Below are positions 51,217 to 59,693 of a stretch of 64,000 nucleotides of DNA, in pieces. Positions within the stretch are counted from its first letter, which is position 1; each line of letters starts with the position of its first letter. Position numbers and translations under genes: made by a program. A model generated the notes under the pieces. It was not told where the DNA came from and ran no database searches. It was given only the letters and a program-made list of their open reading frames with translations. The stretch comes from Terrimonas pollutisoli (GTDB lineage Bacteria > Bacteroidota > Bacteroidia > Chitinophagales > Chitinophagaceae), in the NCBI RefSeq assembly GCF_029360765.1, contig NZ_JARKNA010000005.1:337506-401505 (forward strand), given 5' to 3'.

Positions 51217-51754
51217 GGCTCCTACGGAGCCGGGAAAACATCGTTGCCAATTTGTTATAAAACAGGCAGCTCCTCCGGAGCTTATCCCGCTTAGGCTATC
51301 AATCGCTTTTATTAGGCAAAACCCGTTTGCCCATCAGGCAATATCATTAAGTTAAGAAATTTCCGTTCAGGGTGTATCCGTTTATAGAAAAGAGATTTAT
51401 CCTTTTCATACTAAAAGCTACAATGGAGCTTATCCTATTCACCCACGAGGTGTTCTGCTTATAGAAAAGAAGGTATCTGATTTTTCGGACTCCGTAAGAG
51501 TCGCCTGTATCTCTTTTTGAACAGGCGGCTCCTAGGGGCCTGAGAAACGTTTTTCAACTGCCATAAAACAGGAAGCTCCTACGGAGCTAAGAACTCTTCC
51601 CGTAATGATTTTTTTATAAACAAGCAGCTCCTCCGGAGCTTATTCCGCTTATGTTATTAAACGCTTTTATTAGTTTGCAAAATCCGTTTGCCCCATCGGG
51701 GCGCCCAGCTTATGGAAAACAATAATAAAATATTTGAGGACTCCGTAGGAGTCC
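51217..51754. repeat. REP-like palindrome cluster next to the RAYT gene
   Basis: Short perfect or near-perfect palindromes recur. GGCTCC-TAC-GGAGCC is at 51217-51231 and AGCTCC-TCC-GGAGCT at 51268 and 51626. GACTC-CGTAA-GAGTC is at 51488 and GGCTCCTAGGGGCC at 51527. AGCTCC-TAC-GGAGCT is at 51574, GCCCCATCGGGGC at 51690 and GGACTCCGTAGGAGTCC at 51738. GCTCC-type and GACTC-type units alternate, as in paired (BIME-like) REP arrays. The linkers also repeat (ACAGGC before GGCTCC; CTTATCCCGCTTA after GGAGCT). Confidence 0.85.
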
Positions 51755-51800
51755 CCTATTTCCATATAACGATCCGTTATAATCCAGGAAAGCAGGAAAT

Positions 51801-52307
51801 CTATTTCACCGGTGCGGCGGGCATACTGGTATTCCAGATATCACGATATAATTTCCACCCCCCATTTACAGGTTTCCAAACCACAACATATTTTCCTTTA
51901 TCCATTACTTTATTGTCAGCGCCAATCAATTCATAGTGGCCGGTCTCTGCTAACTGGTCCTGGTTTCCTGAAACATCATCCGTCATAAGTTTAAGATCAG
52001 AAAAACCCATCCTGGTGAATTCTCCCCAAAGCGAAACGATACCTGAGCCTTTTACCGGGTCGCTATTGGGAGGCAGCATCCATGCATCATCAGCATAATA
52101 CGAAGCAATGGCGACGGAATCTTTTTTTCTAAAAGACTCACTGAACTTTGCATTCATTGATTCGATAGATGATTTGGCCGCAGCAAGATCAAATGAGGCT
52201 GTTTCTTTTGACTCTGCGGTTCCTGTTGTTTTGTCGGTGGATGCAGAATTGCAGGCAGCCAGGAAGATGATGGCGGCGACAACCAGGCAGTTGGATAATT
52301 TTTTCAT
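51801..52307 (-). CDS. NTF2-like (DUF4440-type) lipoprotein inside the repeat island
   Basis: 168 residues. Lipoprotein signal MKKLSNCLVVAAIIFLAACNS with the lipid Cys at residue 19. A mature NTF2 cone fold follows: AAAKSSIESMNAKFSESFRKKDSVAIASYYADDAWMLPPNSDPVKG, later GHYELIGADNKVMDKGKYVVVWKPVNGGWKLYRDIWN. Ligand-binding or enzymatic role unknown. It lies between an intact and a decayed transposase, with REP palindromes on both sides, so it may have been brought in or merely isolated by repeat expansion. Confidence 0.88.
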   Translation of the reverse strand: MKKLSNCLVVAAIIFLAACNSASTDKTTGTAESKETASFDLAAAKSSIESMNAKFSESFRKKDSVAIASYYADDAWMLPPNSDPVKGSGIVSLWGEFTRMGFSDLKLMTDDVSGNQDQLAETGHYELIGADNKVMDKGKYVVVWKPVNGGWKLYRDIWNTSMPAAPVK

Positions 52308-52360
52308 TGCGATTTGTTTTAGATGGTTTGGTTAGGTAATAAAAATTTTGCAGATATTTT

Positions 52361-52810
52361 TTAATCCATAAAGTCGAAAAGATATTTTTCATCAGCGATT
52401 TCACAGCTTTTGAGAAATTCGGGATATTCAGTCCGAAAGGCTCTCTTTTATGATGGGTTTCCTGGTTTAGGGTATATTTGGCCACCTTGTCAATATGTGA
52501 TTGTGAATAGGAAAATACACCATAACCCTCCTGCCAGTTAAATTTTCGGTTCACCCATTTGTTATCGTTGATAAATCCGGTGCTGGCCACTTTTATTTCT
52601 TTTACCAGATTTGAAATTTCAATGACCGGTTTAAAGCCTATAAAAATGTGACCTGGCATACAATGCACCGCAATCATTATTGATTTCCTGTTTTGAATGA
52701 TACCATTATGTATTTGTGCAACTCTTCTTTATGTTCTTTCGGGATTAGGGCCTGACGGTGTTGGACGGCAAAAACAAATTGCAGGTAGATTTGGGAATAT
52801 TTGTTTGGCA
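52361..52810 (-). pseudogene. Decayed second RAYT transposase
   Basis: Read on the minus strand from ATG 52810 it begins MPNKYSQIYLQFVFAVQHRQ, nearly the same as the intact copy. A frameshift follows after ELHKYI (about 52705). The HUH motif is lost: MPDHAHIFLG has become MPGHIFIG by a two-codon deletion. A second frameshift occurs near 52440 after THHK, after which another frame restores EKYLFDFMD before TAA at 52361. Catalysis is impossible, so it is a pseudogene of the copy at 50688-51149. Confidence 0.88.
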
Positions 52811-52837
52811 TAAATAAAATTTTCGATTTAAACGGGA

Positions 52838-53602
52838 CGCTCCTGCGGAGCCGGGATATACTTACGAATCATTTTTCAAAAAACGGGGAGCTTCTACGGA
52901 GCTTTAAAAGCATATTGCCTCATTGACATTCCGATCACCAGAGATCATTTTCATGCCCATCAGCCAGCCCGTTTTTAGAAACCCAATATCCCACATTTTC
53001 GAAGACTCCATAGGGTTCTCCCCGTTGCATTTTCAATTAAAACGAAACCCGGTTATTAATGCAATATTCACACTGTTACAGGCGGCTTCTACGGAGCTTT
53101 AAAAGCATATTGCCTCATTGACATTCCAAACACCAGAGATCATTTTCATGCCCATCGGCCAGCCTGTTTTTAGAAACCCAATATCCCACATTTTCGAAGA
53201 CTCCATAGGGTTCTCCCCGTTGCATTTTCAATTAAAACGAAACCCGGTTATTAATGCAATATTCACACTGTTACAGGCGGCTTCTACGGAGCTTTAAAAG
53301 CATATTGCCTCATTGACATTCCAAACACCAGAGATCATTTTCATGCCCATCAGCCAGCCTGTTTTTAGAAACCCAATATCCCACATTTTCGAAGACTCCG
53401 TAGGGTTCTCCCCGTTGCATTTTCAATTAAAACGAAACCCGGTTATTAATGCAATATTCACACTGTTACAGGCGGCTTCTACGGGCTTTAAAAGCATATT
53501 GCCTCATTGACATTCCAATCACCAGAGATCATTTTCATGCCCCATCGGGGCAACCCGTTTTTAGAAGATTATGATACAGATTATACAGACTCCGTAGGAG
53601 TC
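52838..53602. repeat. REP island with a 195-bp tandem array
   Basis: After a GCTCC-TGC-GGAGC palindrome (52838-52850), a unit starting CTTCTACGGAGC repeats in tandem. It runs at 52891-53085, 53086-53280, 53281-53475 and in part 53476-53553: three full 195-bp copies and a truncated fourth with one base lost. Copies differ at only a few positions. Each unit holds one GCTTC..GGAGC element and one GACTCC(A/G)TAGGGTTC element. The end has TGCCCCATCGGGGCA (53538-53552) and GACTCCGTAGGAGTC (53588-53602). No protein is encoded despite long open frames. Confidence 0.92.
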
Positions 53603-53684
53603 TCCAGTTTCAAATCTGTGACAAGCACATTTTAAAAAAAGGCGGCATCCCTACCGCCCCAATGATGTTTTAAATCATGCTGTA

Positions 53685-54518
53685 TCACATCACTGCCTGC
53701 AATGCTTTTTTCAAGTAAACCTTTGCCAGGTGCCTGCGATATTCTTCTGATGCATAGTGATCACTTAAAATACTTATGTCCCTGACAGCGGCATTGGTTG
53801 CCGCAGCAATTGTATCGTTATTTAGCGGCCTACCGGATACCTCAGCCTCGGCATTGGCATCACGAAACGCATGATCGGCGACACCCGTAAAAGCAATGTT
53901 TATTTTTCCGTCGGGAAGCCGCATCACGGCACAGCCAACAATGGCAAACCTCGAAGCTGGCTGCTCAAATTTTTGATAGCTTGTTTTTGTTCCTTCAGCC
54001 GGAGCAGGTATGCGTACAGCAGTAATGATCTCATCTGGCTGCAAAGCCGTACCAAATAACCCCTGGAAAAAATCAGTGGCTTTTATTCTTCGTTTACCAT
54101 TGTTGCCCTGCACTTTAATGGCCGCATCGGCAGCCAATACCAATGCAGGCCAGTCTGCAGCAGGATCGGCATGAGCCAGGCTGCCGCCAATAGTGCCATG
54201 ATTGCGGACCTGCAGATCGCCGATGCGGGAAGCAGCTTCGGCAAAAAAGGGAAGTTTGCTCCTGATAAGTTTATCATTGGCGATATCCGCATGAGTGGCA
54301 GCGGCGCCGATAACGATCTCGCCGTCTTCTGCGTTAATGCCTTTGAGGGCAAGCAGACCGGTTATATCAACCAGTTTGGAAGGGCGAATCATACGCAGCT
54401 TCATAGCCGGGATCAAGCTATGTCCGCCAGCTAATATTTTTTCGTCCCCGGCTGACAAAGCAGCAATCGCTTCATCTATTGTCTTTACTTTTTGATAATC
54501 GAATGGAGCAGGTATCAT
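53685..54518 (-). CDS. coxM: Molybdenum hydroxylase FAD-binding (medium) subunit, CoxM-like
   Basis: 277 residues from ATG 54518, the usual family start (MIPAPFDYQKVKTIDEAIAAL); the frame upstream runs through low-complexity repeat sequence. FAD contacts are ILAGGHSLIPAMKLR (family AGGQSLLP) and LQVRNHGTIGGSLAHADPAAD. The C-terminal CO_deh_flav_C domain covers ~175-275. It would pass electrons from the [2Fe-2S] clusters of the small subunit to an acceptor such as quinone or NAD. It is separated from the large-subunit gene by about 220 bases of repeat-rich sequence. Confidence 0.93.
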   Translation of the reverse strand: MIPAPFDYQKVKTIDEAIAALSAGDEKILAGGHSLIPAMKLRMIRPSKLVDITGLLALKGINAEDGEIVIGAAATHADIANDKLIRSKLPFFAEAASRIGDLQVRNHGTIGGSLAHADPAADWPALVLAADAAIKVQGNNGKRRIKATDFFQGLFGTALQPDEIITAVRIPAPAEGTKTSYQKFEQPASRFAIVGCAVMRLPDGKINIAFTGVADHAFRDANAEAEVSGRPLNNDTIAAATNAAVRDISILSDHYASEEYRRHLAKVYLKKALQAVM

Positions 54519-54524
54519 AAATAC

Positions 54525-54736
54525 AAAATTTGAAAATTGATAAATATGCCAATGTGCTAATGTGCAAATTTGCAAATGGGTTAAAAGATGAACAGCGAAC
54601 CGAACGTAGAAGAGTGCGACGCAACGAAGCTCAATCAGGGCTTTGCAGTCCGGCAAACAATAATTCATCTGATATGCAAAGAGCTTTTCATTGAAGATTG
54701 AGCATTGAACATTGAAAATTGAACATTTTCCTCCGA
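54525..54736. repeat. Low-complexity direct repeats between coxL and coxM
   Basis: Two clusters of short direct repeats are present. Near 54550 there is GCCAATGTGCTAATGTGCAAATTTGCAAAT-type sequence. Near 54690-54730 TTGAAGATTGAGCATTGAACATTGAAAATTGAACATT repeats a ~9-base ATTGAACATTG unit. These AT-rich, heptamer-like repeats are a known kind of spacer in Bacteroidota. They interrupt what should be a compact operon. Confidence 0.6.
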
Positions 54737-57130
54737 TTAATTTTGCATTGCCTTCCATACTCTTTCTGACGTCAATGGCATACGTATGTCCCTTACTTTG
54801 TGTCCGCCGCTCCACAATGCATCGATCACAGCATTGACGACAGCTGGCGTTGAACCAATGGCACCGGCTTCTCCCGCACCCTTTACTCCCAGTGGATTGT
54901 GAGGACAGGGAGTAATTTGACTACCTGTTTCAATCATTGGCAGATCATCCGCTCTTGGCATGCAATAATCCATATATGATGCATTCGTCAGCTGCCCGTT
55001 TTCATCATACTCCGCACCTTCAAACAATGCCTGGCCAATACCTTGTACTACGCCGCCATGGATCTGTCCTTCGACGATCATTGGATTAACAACATTGCCT
55101 ACATCGTCCACCGAAATAAAACGTTTCAGGTCTACTTTACCAGTTTCCTTGTCCACTTCCACGACTGCGATGTGGCAGCCGAAAGGATAGGTGAAATTGG
55201 TGGGATCATAAAAACTGCTGAAGTCGAGACCTGGCTCAAGATCTTTCGGATAGACATGCGGCACATAAGCCGTTAATGCTACATCGCCAAAGGCAACTGA
55301 TTTGTCGGTGCCTTTCACGGTGAACTTACCTGATGAAAATTCTATATCATCTGCATTGGCTTCTAACCGGTGAGCGGCAATCTTTTTACCTTTCTCAATG
55401 ATTTTTTCCAGGCTTTTGACGATAGCGGTGCCGCCGACTGCGAGGCTTCTTGAACCATAAGTACCCATGCCAAATGCCACGGTTTCGGTATCACCATGAT
55501 GTATTTCTACATCCTCCATAGCAATGCCCAGCTTGTCTGCTACTATTTGCGCAAAAGTGGTCTCATGTCCCTGGCCATGGGAATGAGCCCCGGTATATAC
55601 ACTGACCTTGCCGGTTGGTTGTACTCTTACTTGTCCAACCTCAAACAAACCGGCCCTTGCACCTAGTGAACCAACTACTGCTGAAGGCGCAATACCACAG
55701 GCTTCTATGTAGGTAGAAAAACCAACACCAAGCAGTTTTCCGTTATTGGCCGATTCTTTTTGTGCCTTGCGAACATCGCTATAGCCAAGCATTTGCAAAC
55801 CTTTTTCTAACACGCCTTTATAATTACCGCTATCATATTGCAATGCGACCTGTGTTTGATAACCGGGCTGATTGACGCCGTCAAATGGCGGAATAAAATT
55901 TTTGAAACGTAGCGCTGCGGGATCCATATTCATTTCCAATGCAGCGAGGTCAACCAATCTTTCCAATAAATAGGTGGCTTCCGGTCGTCCTGCACCGCGA
56001 TAGGCATCAACAGGTGTAGTATGCGTAAAAACAGCGGTCACATCAACATTGATTTTTGGTGTGGTGTAAAGACCTTGTAATAATGTGCCGTGAAGATAAG
56101 TAGGTACACAACTGCCAAACGTAGAAAGATAAGCACCCAGGTTGGCAAAAGTCTTTACCCGCAGTGCAATAATTTTTCCCTCATTATCAAAACCCATTTC
56201 CGCCTTGGTAATATGATCTCTTCCATGTGCATCCAGTTGAAATGCCTCGCTTCTTGTAGCGGTCCACTTGACAGGTCTTTTTATTTGTTTAGTGCACCAT
56301 GTCAACAGTGCTTCCTCTGTATAATGAAATATTTTGCTGCCAAAACCGCCGCCGACATCCGGCCCCACTACCCTTACCTTATGTTCCGGAATGCCCAATA
56401 CAAAAGCACACATCAGTAAACGGATCACATGCGGATTTTGAGTGCTGGTGTACAATGTATATTTATCGCTGATGGAATCATACGAACTATTATAGCACCG
56501 CGGCTCTATTGCGTTCGGCACCAATCGTTGATTGATAAATTCAAGTGTTGTCACATGCGCAGCGGAAGAAATCGCTTCATTTACTTCTGCAAGAGGATTT
56601 CCCAATGCCCAGTCATAACAGATATTGTTCGGCACATCATCATGCACTAAAGGCGCACCAGCCTGCGCAGCTTTAGCAGCATCAATCACACAAGGCAATT
56701 CTTCATACTCCACATTCACCGCTTCTGCAGCATCCACAGCCAACTCCTGTGTTTCAGCAATGACGATGGCAACCGCATCGCCTACATGTCTTACTTTATC
56801 AGCCACAAGCAATGCATGCTTGGGCTCTTTCATCGTGTCGCCATTTTTAAAATTTACCTGCCAGCCGCATGGAACACCATTCACATTCGCTACATCTGCT
56901 CCCGTATAGATGGCAATAACGCCGGGCATTTCTTTGGCGGCAGCTATATCCACACTCAAAATTCTTGCATGCGCATAAGGGCTTCTCACAAACGAAGCAT
57001 AGGTTTGATGCGGCAATACAATATCATCGGCATATTTTCCATTGCCGGTAATAAACCTTTTATCTTCAACCCGCTTAACGGATTTACCGATCAGGCCATT
57101 GGTTTTGGCCATACCATTTCCGGAACTCAT
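54737..57130 (-). CDS. coxL: Molybdenum hydroxylase large (catalytic) subunit, form II CoxL-like
   Basis: 797 residues. It has the aldehyde oxidase/xanthine dehydrogenase hammerhead domain (about 15-135) followed by the molybdopterin-binding domains. Visible are VVGPDVGGGFGSK, the active-site loop AYRGAGR (376-382, with R378), GAHSHGQGHETTFAQIVAD and the catalytic-Glu segment GVKGAGEAGAIG near the C-terminus. The loop is the form II type; genuine CO dehydrogenases (form I) have AYxCSFR. The substrate is therefore unlikely to be mainly CO and may be an aldehyde or heterocycle. Overlaps coxS by four bases. Confidence 0.94.
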   Translation of the reverse strand: MSSGNGMAKTNGLIGKSVKRVEDKRFITGNGKYADDIVLPHQTYASFVRSPYAHARILSVDIAAAKEMPGVIAIYTGADVANVNGVPCGWQVNFKNGDTMKEPKHALLVADKVRHVGDAVAIVIAETQELAVDAAEAVNVEYEELPCVIDAAKAAQAGAPLVHDDVPNNICYDWALGNPLAEVNEAISSAAHVTTLEFINQRLVPNAIEPRCYNSSYDSISDKYTLYTSTQNPHVIRLLMCAFVLGIPEHKVRVVGPDVGGGFGSKIFHYTEEALLTWCTKQIKRPVKWTATRSEAFQLDAHGRDHITKAEMGFDNEGKIIALRVKTFANLGAYLSTFGSCVPTYLHGTLLQGLYTTPKINVDVTAVFTHTTPVDAYRGAGRPEATYLLERLVDLAALEMNMDPAALRFKNFIPPFDGVNQPGYQTQVALQYDSGNYKGVLEKGLQMLGYSDVRKAQKESANNGKLLGVGFSTYIEACGIAPSAVVGSLGARAGLFEVGQVRVQPTGKVSVYTGAHSHGQGHETTFAQIVADKLGIAMEDVEIHHGDTETVAFGMGTYGSRSLAVGGTAIVKSLEKIIEKGKKIAAHRLEANADDIEFSSGKFTVKGTDKSVAFGDVALTAYVPHVYPKDLEPGLDFSSFYDPTNFTYPFGCHIAVVEVDKETGKVDLKRFISVDDVGNVVNPMIVEGQIHGGVVQGIGQALFEGAEYDENGQLTNASYMDYCMPRADDLPMIETGSQITPCPHNPLGVKGAGEAGAIGSTPAVVNAVIDALWSGGHKVRDIRMPLTSERVWKAMQN

Positions 57131-57627
57131 ATGGTTGCCTCCTTTTTAATTTTTTTTCTTGCAGTCATTTTTTCAGCAGCATACTGCACTGATTTTACAA
57201 TATTTTGATAGCCGGTGCACCGGCAAAAGTTTCCTTCCAGCGCCACACGGACTTCTTCATCTGTCGGTTTTTTGTTGTGCTGTAAAAGATCAGCAGCCGT
57301 CATAATCATTCCCGGCGTGCAGAAGCCGCATTGCAAACCATGACACTGGTTAAAAGCATCCTGCAGCGGATGTAATTCTCCGTTTGTTGACAAACCTTCG
57401 ATCGTAGTGATCTTGGTTTTATCTGCCTGCACGGCAAGCAGCGTACAGCTTTTAGTGGCTTTACCATTTACATGAATGGTACACGAGCCACAGCTACTCG
57501 TATCGCAACCGACATGAGTACCTGTAAGTCTCAACACATCACGCAGGTAATGAACCAGCAAAAGTCTTGGTTCTACCTTATCAGTATGTTTGACTCCGTT
57601 GACGGTGACGGTTATTTTGATGCTCAT
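57127..57627 (-). CDS. coxS: Molybdenum hydroxylase [2Fe-2S] (small) subunit, CoxS-like
   Basis: 166 residues. The plant-type ferredoxin cluster uses C41, C46, C49 and C61 (GCDTSSCGSCTIHVNG...KSC). The second, unusual [2Fe-2S] cluster uses C100, C103, C135 and C137 (QCGFCTPGM; NFCRCTGYQNIV). The length is standard; the basic tail MTARKKIKKEATI is slightly longer than usual. Electrons move from the molybdenum centre through these clusters to the flavin subunit. Its stop overlaps the coxL ATG, indicating translational coupling. Confidence 0.95.
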   Translation of the reverse strand: MSIKITVTVNGVKHTDKVEPRLLLVHYLRDVLRLTGTHVGCDTSSCGSCTIHVNGKATKSCTLLAVQADKTKITTIEGLSTNGELHPLQDAFNQCHGLQCGFCTPGMIMTAADLLQHNKKPTDEEVRVALEGNFCRCTGYQNIVKSVQYAAEKMTARKKIKKEATI

Positions 57628-57705
57628 GGAATTTTTATTTTAAAATTTTAGTAAGATTTTTTGTTACCAGCGTTCAATTCATTGGGCATTGGAGCCTCCT
57701 TCCAA

Positions 57706-57865
57706 CTTCCCCCGTTAGGGGAAGCCACCAACACACAGCCCTCACTATTCAAAGATTCTTTTAGCTATGATAGTTTCTCATCCACTTCTGTCACCTTTTT
57801 AAATCTGCTTAAAATTCACAAAGTATCTTCAACCTAAGTTCCCCCTTCGGGGGGACAGGGGGCTT
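57706..57865. repeat. CCCC..GGGG palindromes between coxS and coxG
   Basis: CTTCCCCCGTTAGGGGAAG (57706-57724) and CCCCCTTCGGGGGG (57841-57854) followed by ACAGGGGGCTTTTA. They belong with the elements at 44414, 45047 and 59481, which share the same C5-loop-G5 core and GGCTTT or GGAGGC edges. The rest of this 238-base gap is AT-rich and empty. Confidence 0.7.
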
Positions 57866-58315
57866 TTAGAGTACAGGAGTTTTTAATTCTTTTTCCAGGT
57901 TTGAAAAAAATTGTTTGGATAACGTATTGGCTACGCCGCCAACCAGGCGCTGCCCCATAGACGCCAGCATGCCGGATAATTTTACATCACCATCGAATGT
58001 CACTTCTGTTTGATTGTCATTGACAGGTTGTAAGGCGATAATGATAGCCGCATTTGCATTGCCGATCTTGCTTTTCTGCTGAACTTTTAACGTGAAGTCT
58101 TTTCCTTCGTTGATATTTTCCATTTGCAGGTCGCCGGTAAATGAACTATTGACCGGGCCCAGTTTTACTTCGAGTATAGATTTAAATTGATTGTCGCCTG
58201 TTTTTTCTAACCTGGAAATACCAGGCACTATCCTGGCAAGCGTCTCGGTGTCCATCAACAACTTCCAGATCCGGGATGGACCGGCGTTGATCACATGTTT
58301 GCCTGTGAGTTGCAT
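57866..58315 (-). CDS. coxG: CoxG-family (SRPBCC) protein
   Basis: 149 residues matching carbon monoxide dehydrogenase subunit G. The start is MQLTGKHVINAGPSRIWKLLMDTETLARIVPG, then ISRLEKTGDNQFKSILEVKLGPVNSSFTG, and the end is GMLASMGQRLVGGVANTLSKQFFSNLEKEL. The family recruits the hydroxylase to the membrane and has been linked to quinone transfer. The C-terminal amphipathic helix may reach the membrane. It is the first gene of the minus-strand set and divergent from moaA, so the 169 bases between them should hold both promoters. Confidence 0.92.
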   Translation of the reverse strand: MQLTGKHVINAGPSRIWKLLMDTETLARIVPGISRLEKTGDNQFKSILEVKLGPVNSSFTGDLQMENINEGKDFTLKVQQKSKIGNANAAIIIALQPVNDNQTEVTFDGDVKLSGMLASMGQRLVGGVANTLSKQFFSNLEKELKTPVL

Positions 58316-58484
58316 ATGACAAGAAATTGGACAGTAATAAACCCGGAGGTTCGTATCATATCCTTTGCCAACAATTCCTCTATTAAGTTATGAAAATCTT
58401 CTGTCCCAATTTTATTTATTTTATATTGAACTTTCGCTAAATATGTCTTCTGCATACATCCGCTTATTATTGTAATTTCGTAAG

Positions 58485-59465
58485 ATGATCGTTGATCGCT
58501 ACCATCGTGTGCATAACTATCTCCGTATTTCTCTCACGGACAATTGTAACCTGCGCTGTTTTTACTGCATGCCGGAAGAAGATTATGAATTCACCCCGGC
58601 TTCGCGGCTGATGCAGTTGCCTGAAATTGAATCCCTGGCTAAAACATTTGTCGATCTGGGCGTGAATAAGATCAGGCTTACGGGCGGAGAACCGCTGGTG
58701 AGAAAGGATGCCAAAGAAATTATCCTCGCTTTATCAAAATTGCCGGTGAAACTGACACTGACTACGAACGCCACGAGACTTCATGATTTTGTAGATACGT
58801 TAGAACAAGCTGGTGTAAAATCATTGAACATAAGCCTCGATACGCTTCAACCCGAAAAGTTTCAGCTCATCACCCGCCGGGACCAGTTTAAGCTGGTATA
58901 TGACAATATTCACTTGTTGATGCAAAAAGAATTTCATGTAAAAGTGAACATGGTGGTGATGAAAGGTTTGAATGAAAACGAATTGCTGGACTTTGTAGAA
59001 TGGACAAAACAGGAACCGGTGCATGTACGTTTTATTGAATTCATGCCTTTTACCGGTAACCGGTGGACCAGCAATAAAGTTTTTTCTTATCATGAAATGC
59101 TGGAGCTAATCACTACAAAATATGAGATCATCCGGCTACAGGAAGATATTCATGATACCGCCAAGGCTTACCAGGTGCCCGGACACAAAGGAACATTTGC
59201 AGTGATCAGTACGATGAGTGAACCTTTCTGCAGTGGCTGTAACCGCATGAGGCTTACTGCTGATGGCAAACTAAAGAATTGCTTATTTTCAAAAGGTGAA
59301 ACCGACCTGCTTACTGCGCTTCGAAAAGGTGAAGACGTCGTCCCCCTGATCCATCAAAGTATTCAGGCCAAAGCCAAAGAATTGGGTGGCCAGTTTAACA
59401 CTGATTTTGAACACCTGCATGCAGAAGATATCAATAACAGGAGCATGATCACCATTGGGGGGTAA
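58485..59465 (+). CDS. moaA: GTP 3',8-cyclase (molybdopterin biosynthesis)
   Basis: 326 residues. The radical-SAM cluster ligands are C21, C25 and C28 in DNCNLRCFYCMPEE. Further family motifs are RLTGGEPLVRKD and the C-terminal cluster PFCSGCNRMRLTADGKLKNCLF. The end, SMITIGG, has the essential terminal Gly-Gly. It turns GTP into 3',8-cyclo-GTP in the first step of molybdopterin synthesis. moaC, moaD, moaE and mogA are not in the window. Divergent from the cox-like genes, which need its product. Confidence 0.95.
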   Translation: MIVDRYHRVHNYLRISLTDNCNLRCFYCMPEEDYEFTPASRLMQLPEIESLAKTFVDLGVNKIRLTGGEPLVRKDAKEIILALSKLPVKLTLTTNATRLHDFVDTLEQAGVKSLNISLDTLQPEKFQLITRRDQFKLVYDNIHLLMQKEFHVKVNMVVMKGLNENELLDFVEWTKQEPVHVRFIEFMPFTGNRWTSNKVFSYHEMLELITTKYEIIRLQEDIHDTAKAYQVPGHKGTFAVISTMSEPFCSGCNRMRLTADGKLKNCLFSKGETDLLTALRKGEDVVPLIHQSIQAKAKELGGQFNTDFEHLHAEDINNRSMITIGG

Positions 59466-59480
59466 ACGGCCCCCTCCAAA

Positions 59481-59499
59481 CCTCCCCCTTTAGGGGAGG
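59481..59499. repeat. CCTCCCC..GGGGAGG palindrome after moaA
   Basis: CCTCCCCCTTTAGGGGAGG forms a near-perfect hairpin 15 bases after the moaA stop, preceded by GGCCCCCTCCAAA. It is not followed by a T run, so it looks like a member of the C5-G5 repeat family rather than a terminator. Confidence 0.6.
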
Positions 59500-59693
59500 C
59501 TTGCAACTCACAACCCTCGCTTTTCGAAGACTCTGCAAAATAATCGGAGATTTATGCCCGGACTAAGTTCTTAACTAAAATATACAATGGATTTGGAGAA
59601 TCAACTATTGTCAACATTAGAAGGGGCTATAAAATTCCTTATGAATTATCGCAATGATAGTTTATTATTAAAAAACAATTGACCAGCACAAAC

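Noticed and set aside
53313..53510. 65-residue frame in the tandem array
   Set aside because: The frame stays open only because the unit is 195 bp (65 codons); it has no start signal and spans palindromes.
52891..53553. CRISPR array
   Set aside because: Units are 195 bp and repeat throughout with no unique spacers; there are no cas genes. It is a tandem REP array.
54519..54815. N-terminal extension of coxM
   Set aside because: Encoded by low-complexity direct repeats and overlapping coxL; ATG 54518 is the family start.
54737..57130. True aerobic CO dehydrogenase
   Set aside because: The active-site loop is AYRGAGR (form II), not AYxCSFR; CO oxidation should not be assumed.
59587..59682. 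31-residue frame before moeA (MDLENQLLSTLEGAIKFL)
   Set aside because: Plausible helix, but no ribosome binding site and it overlaps a possible upstream start of moeA; not enough support.
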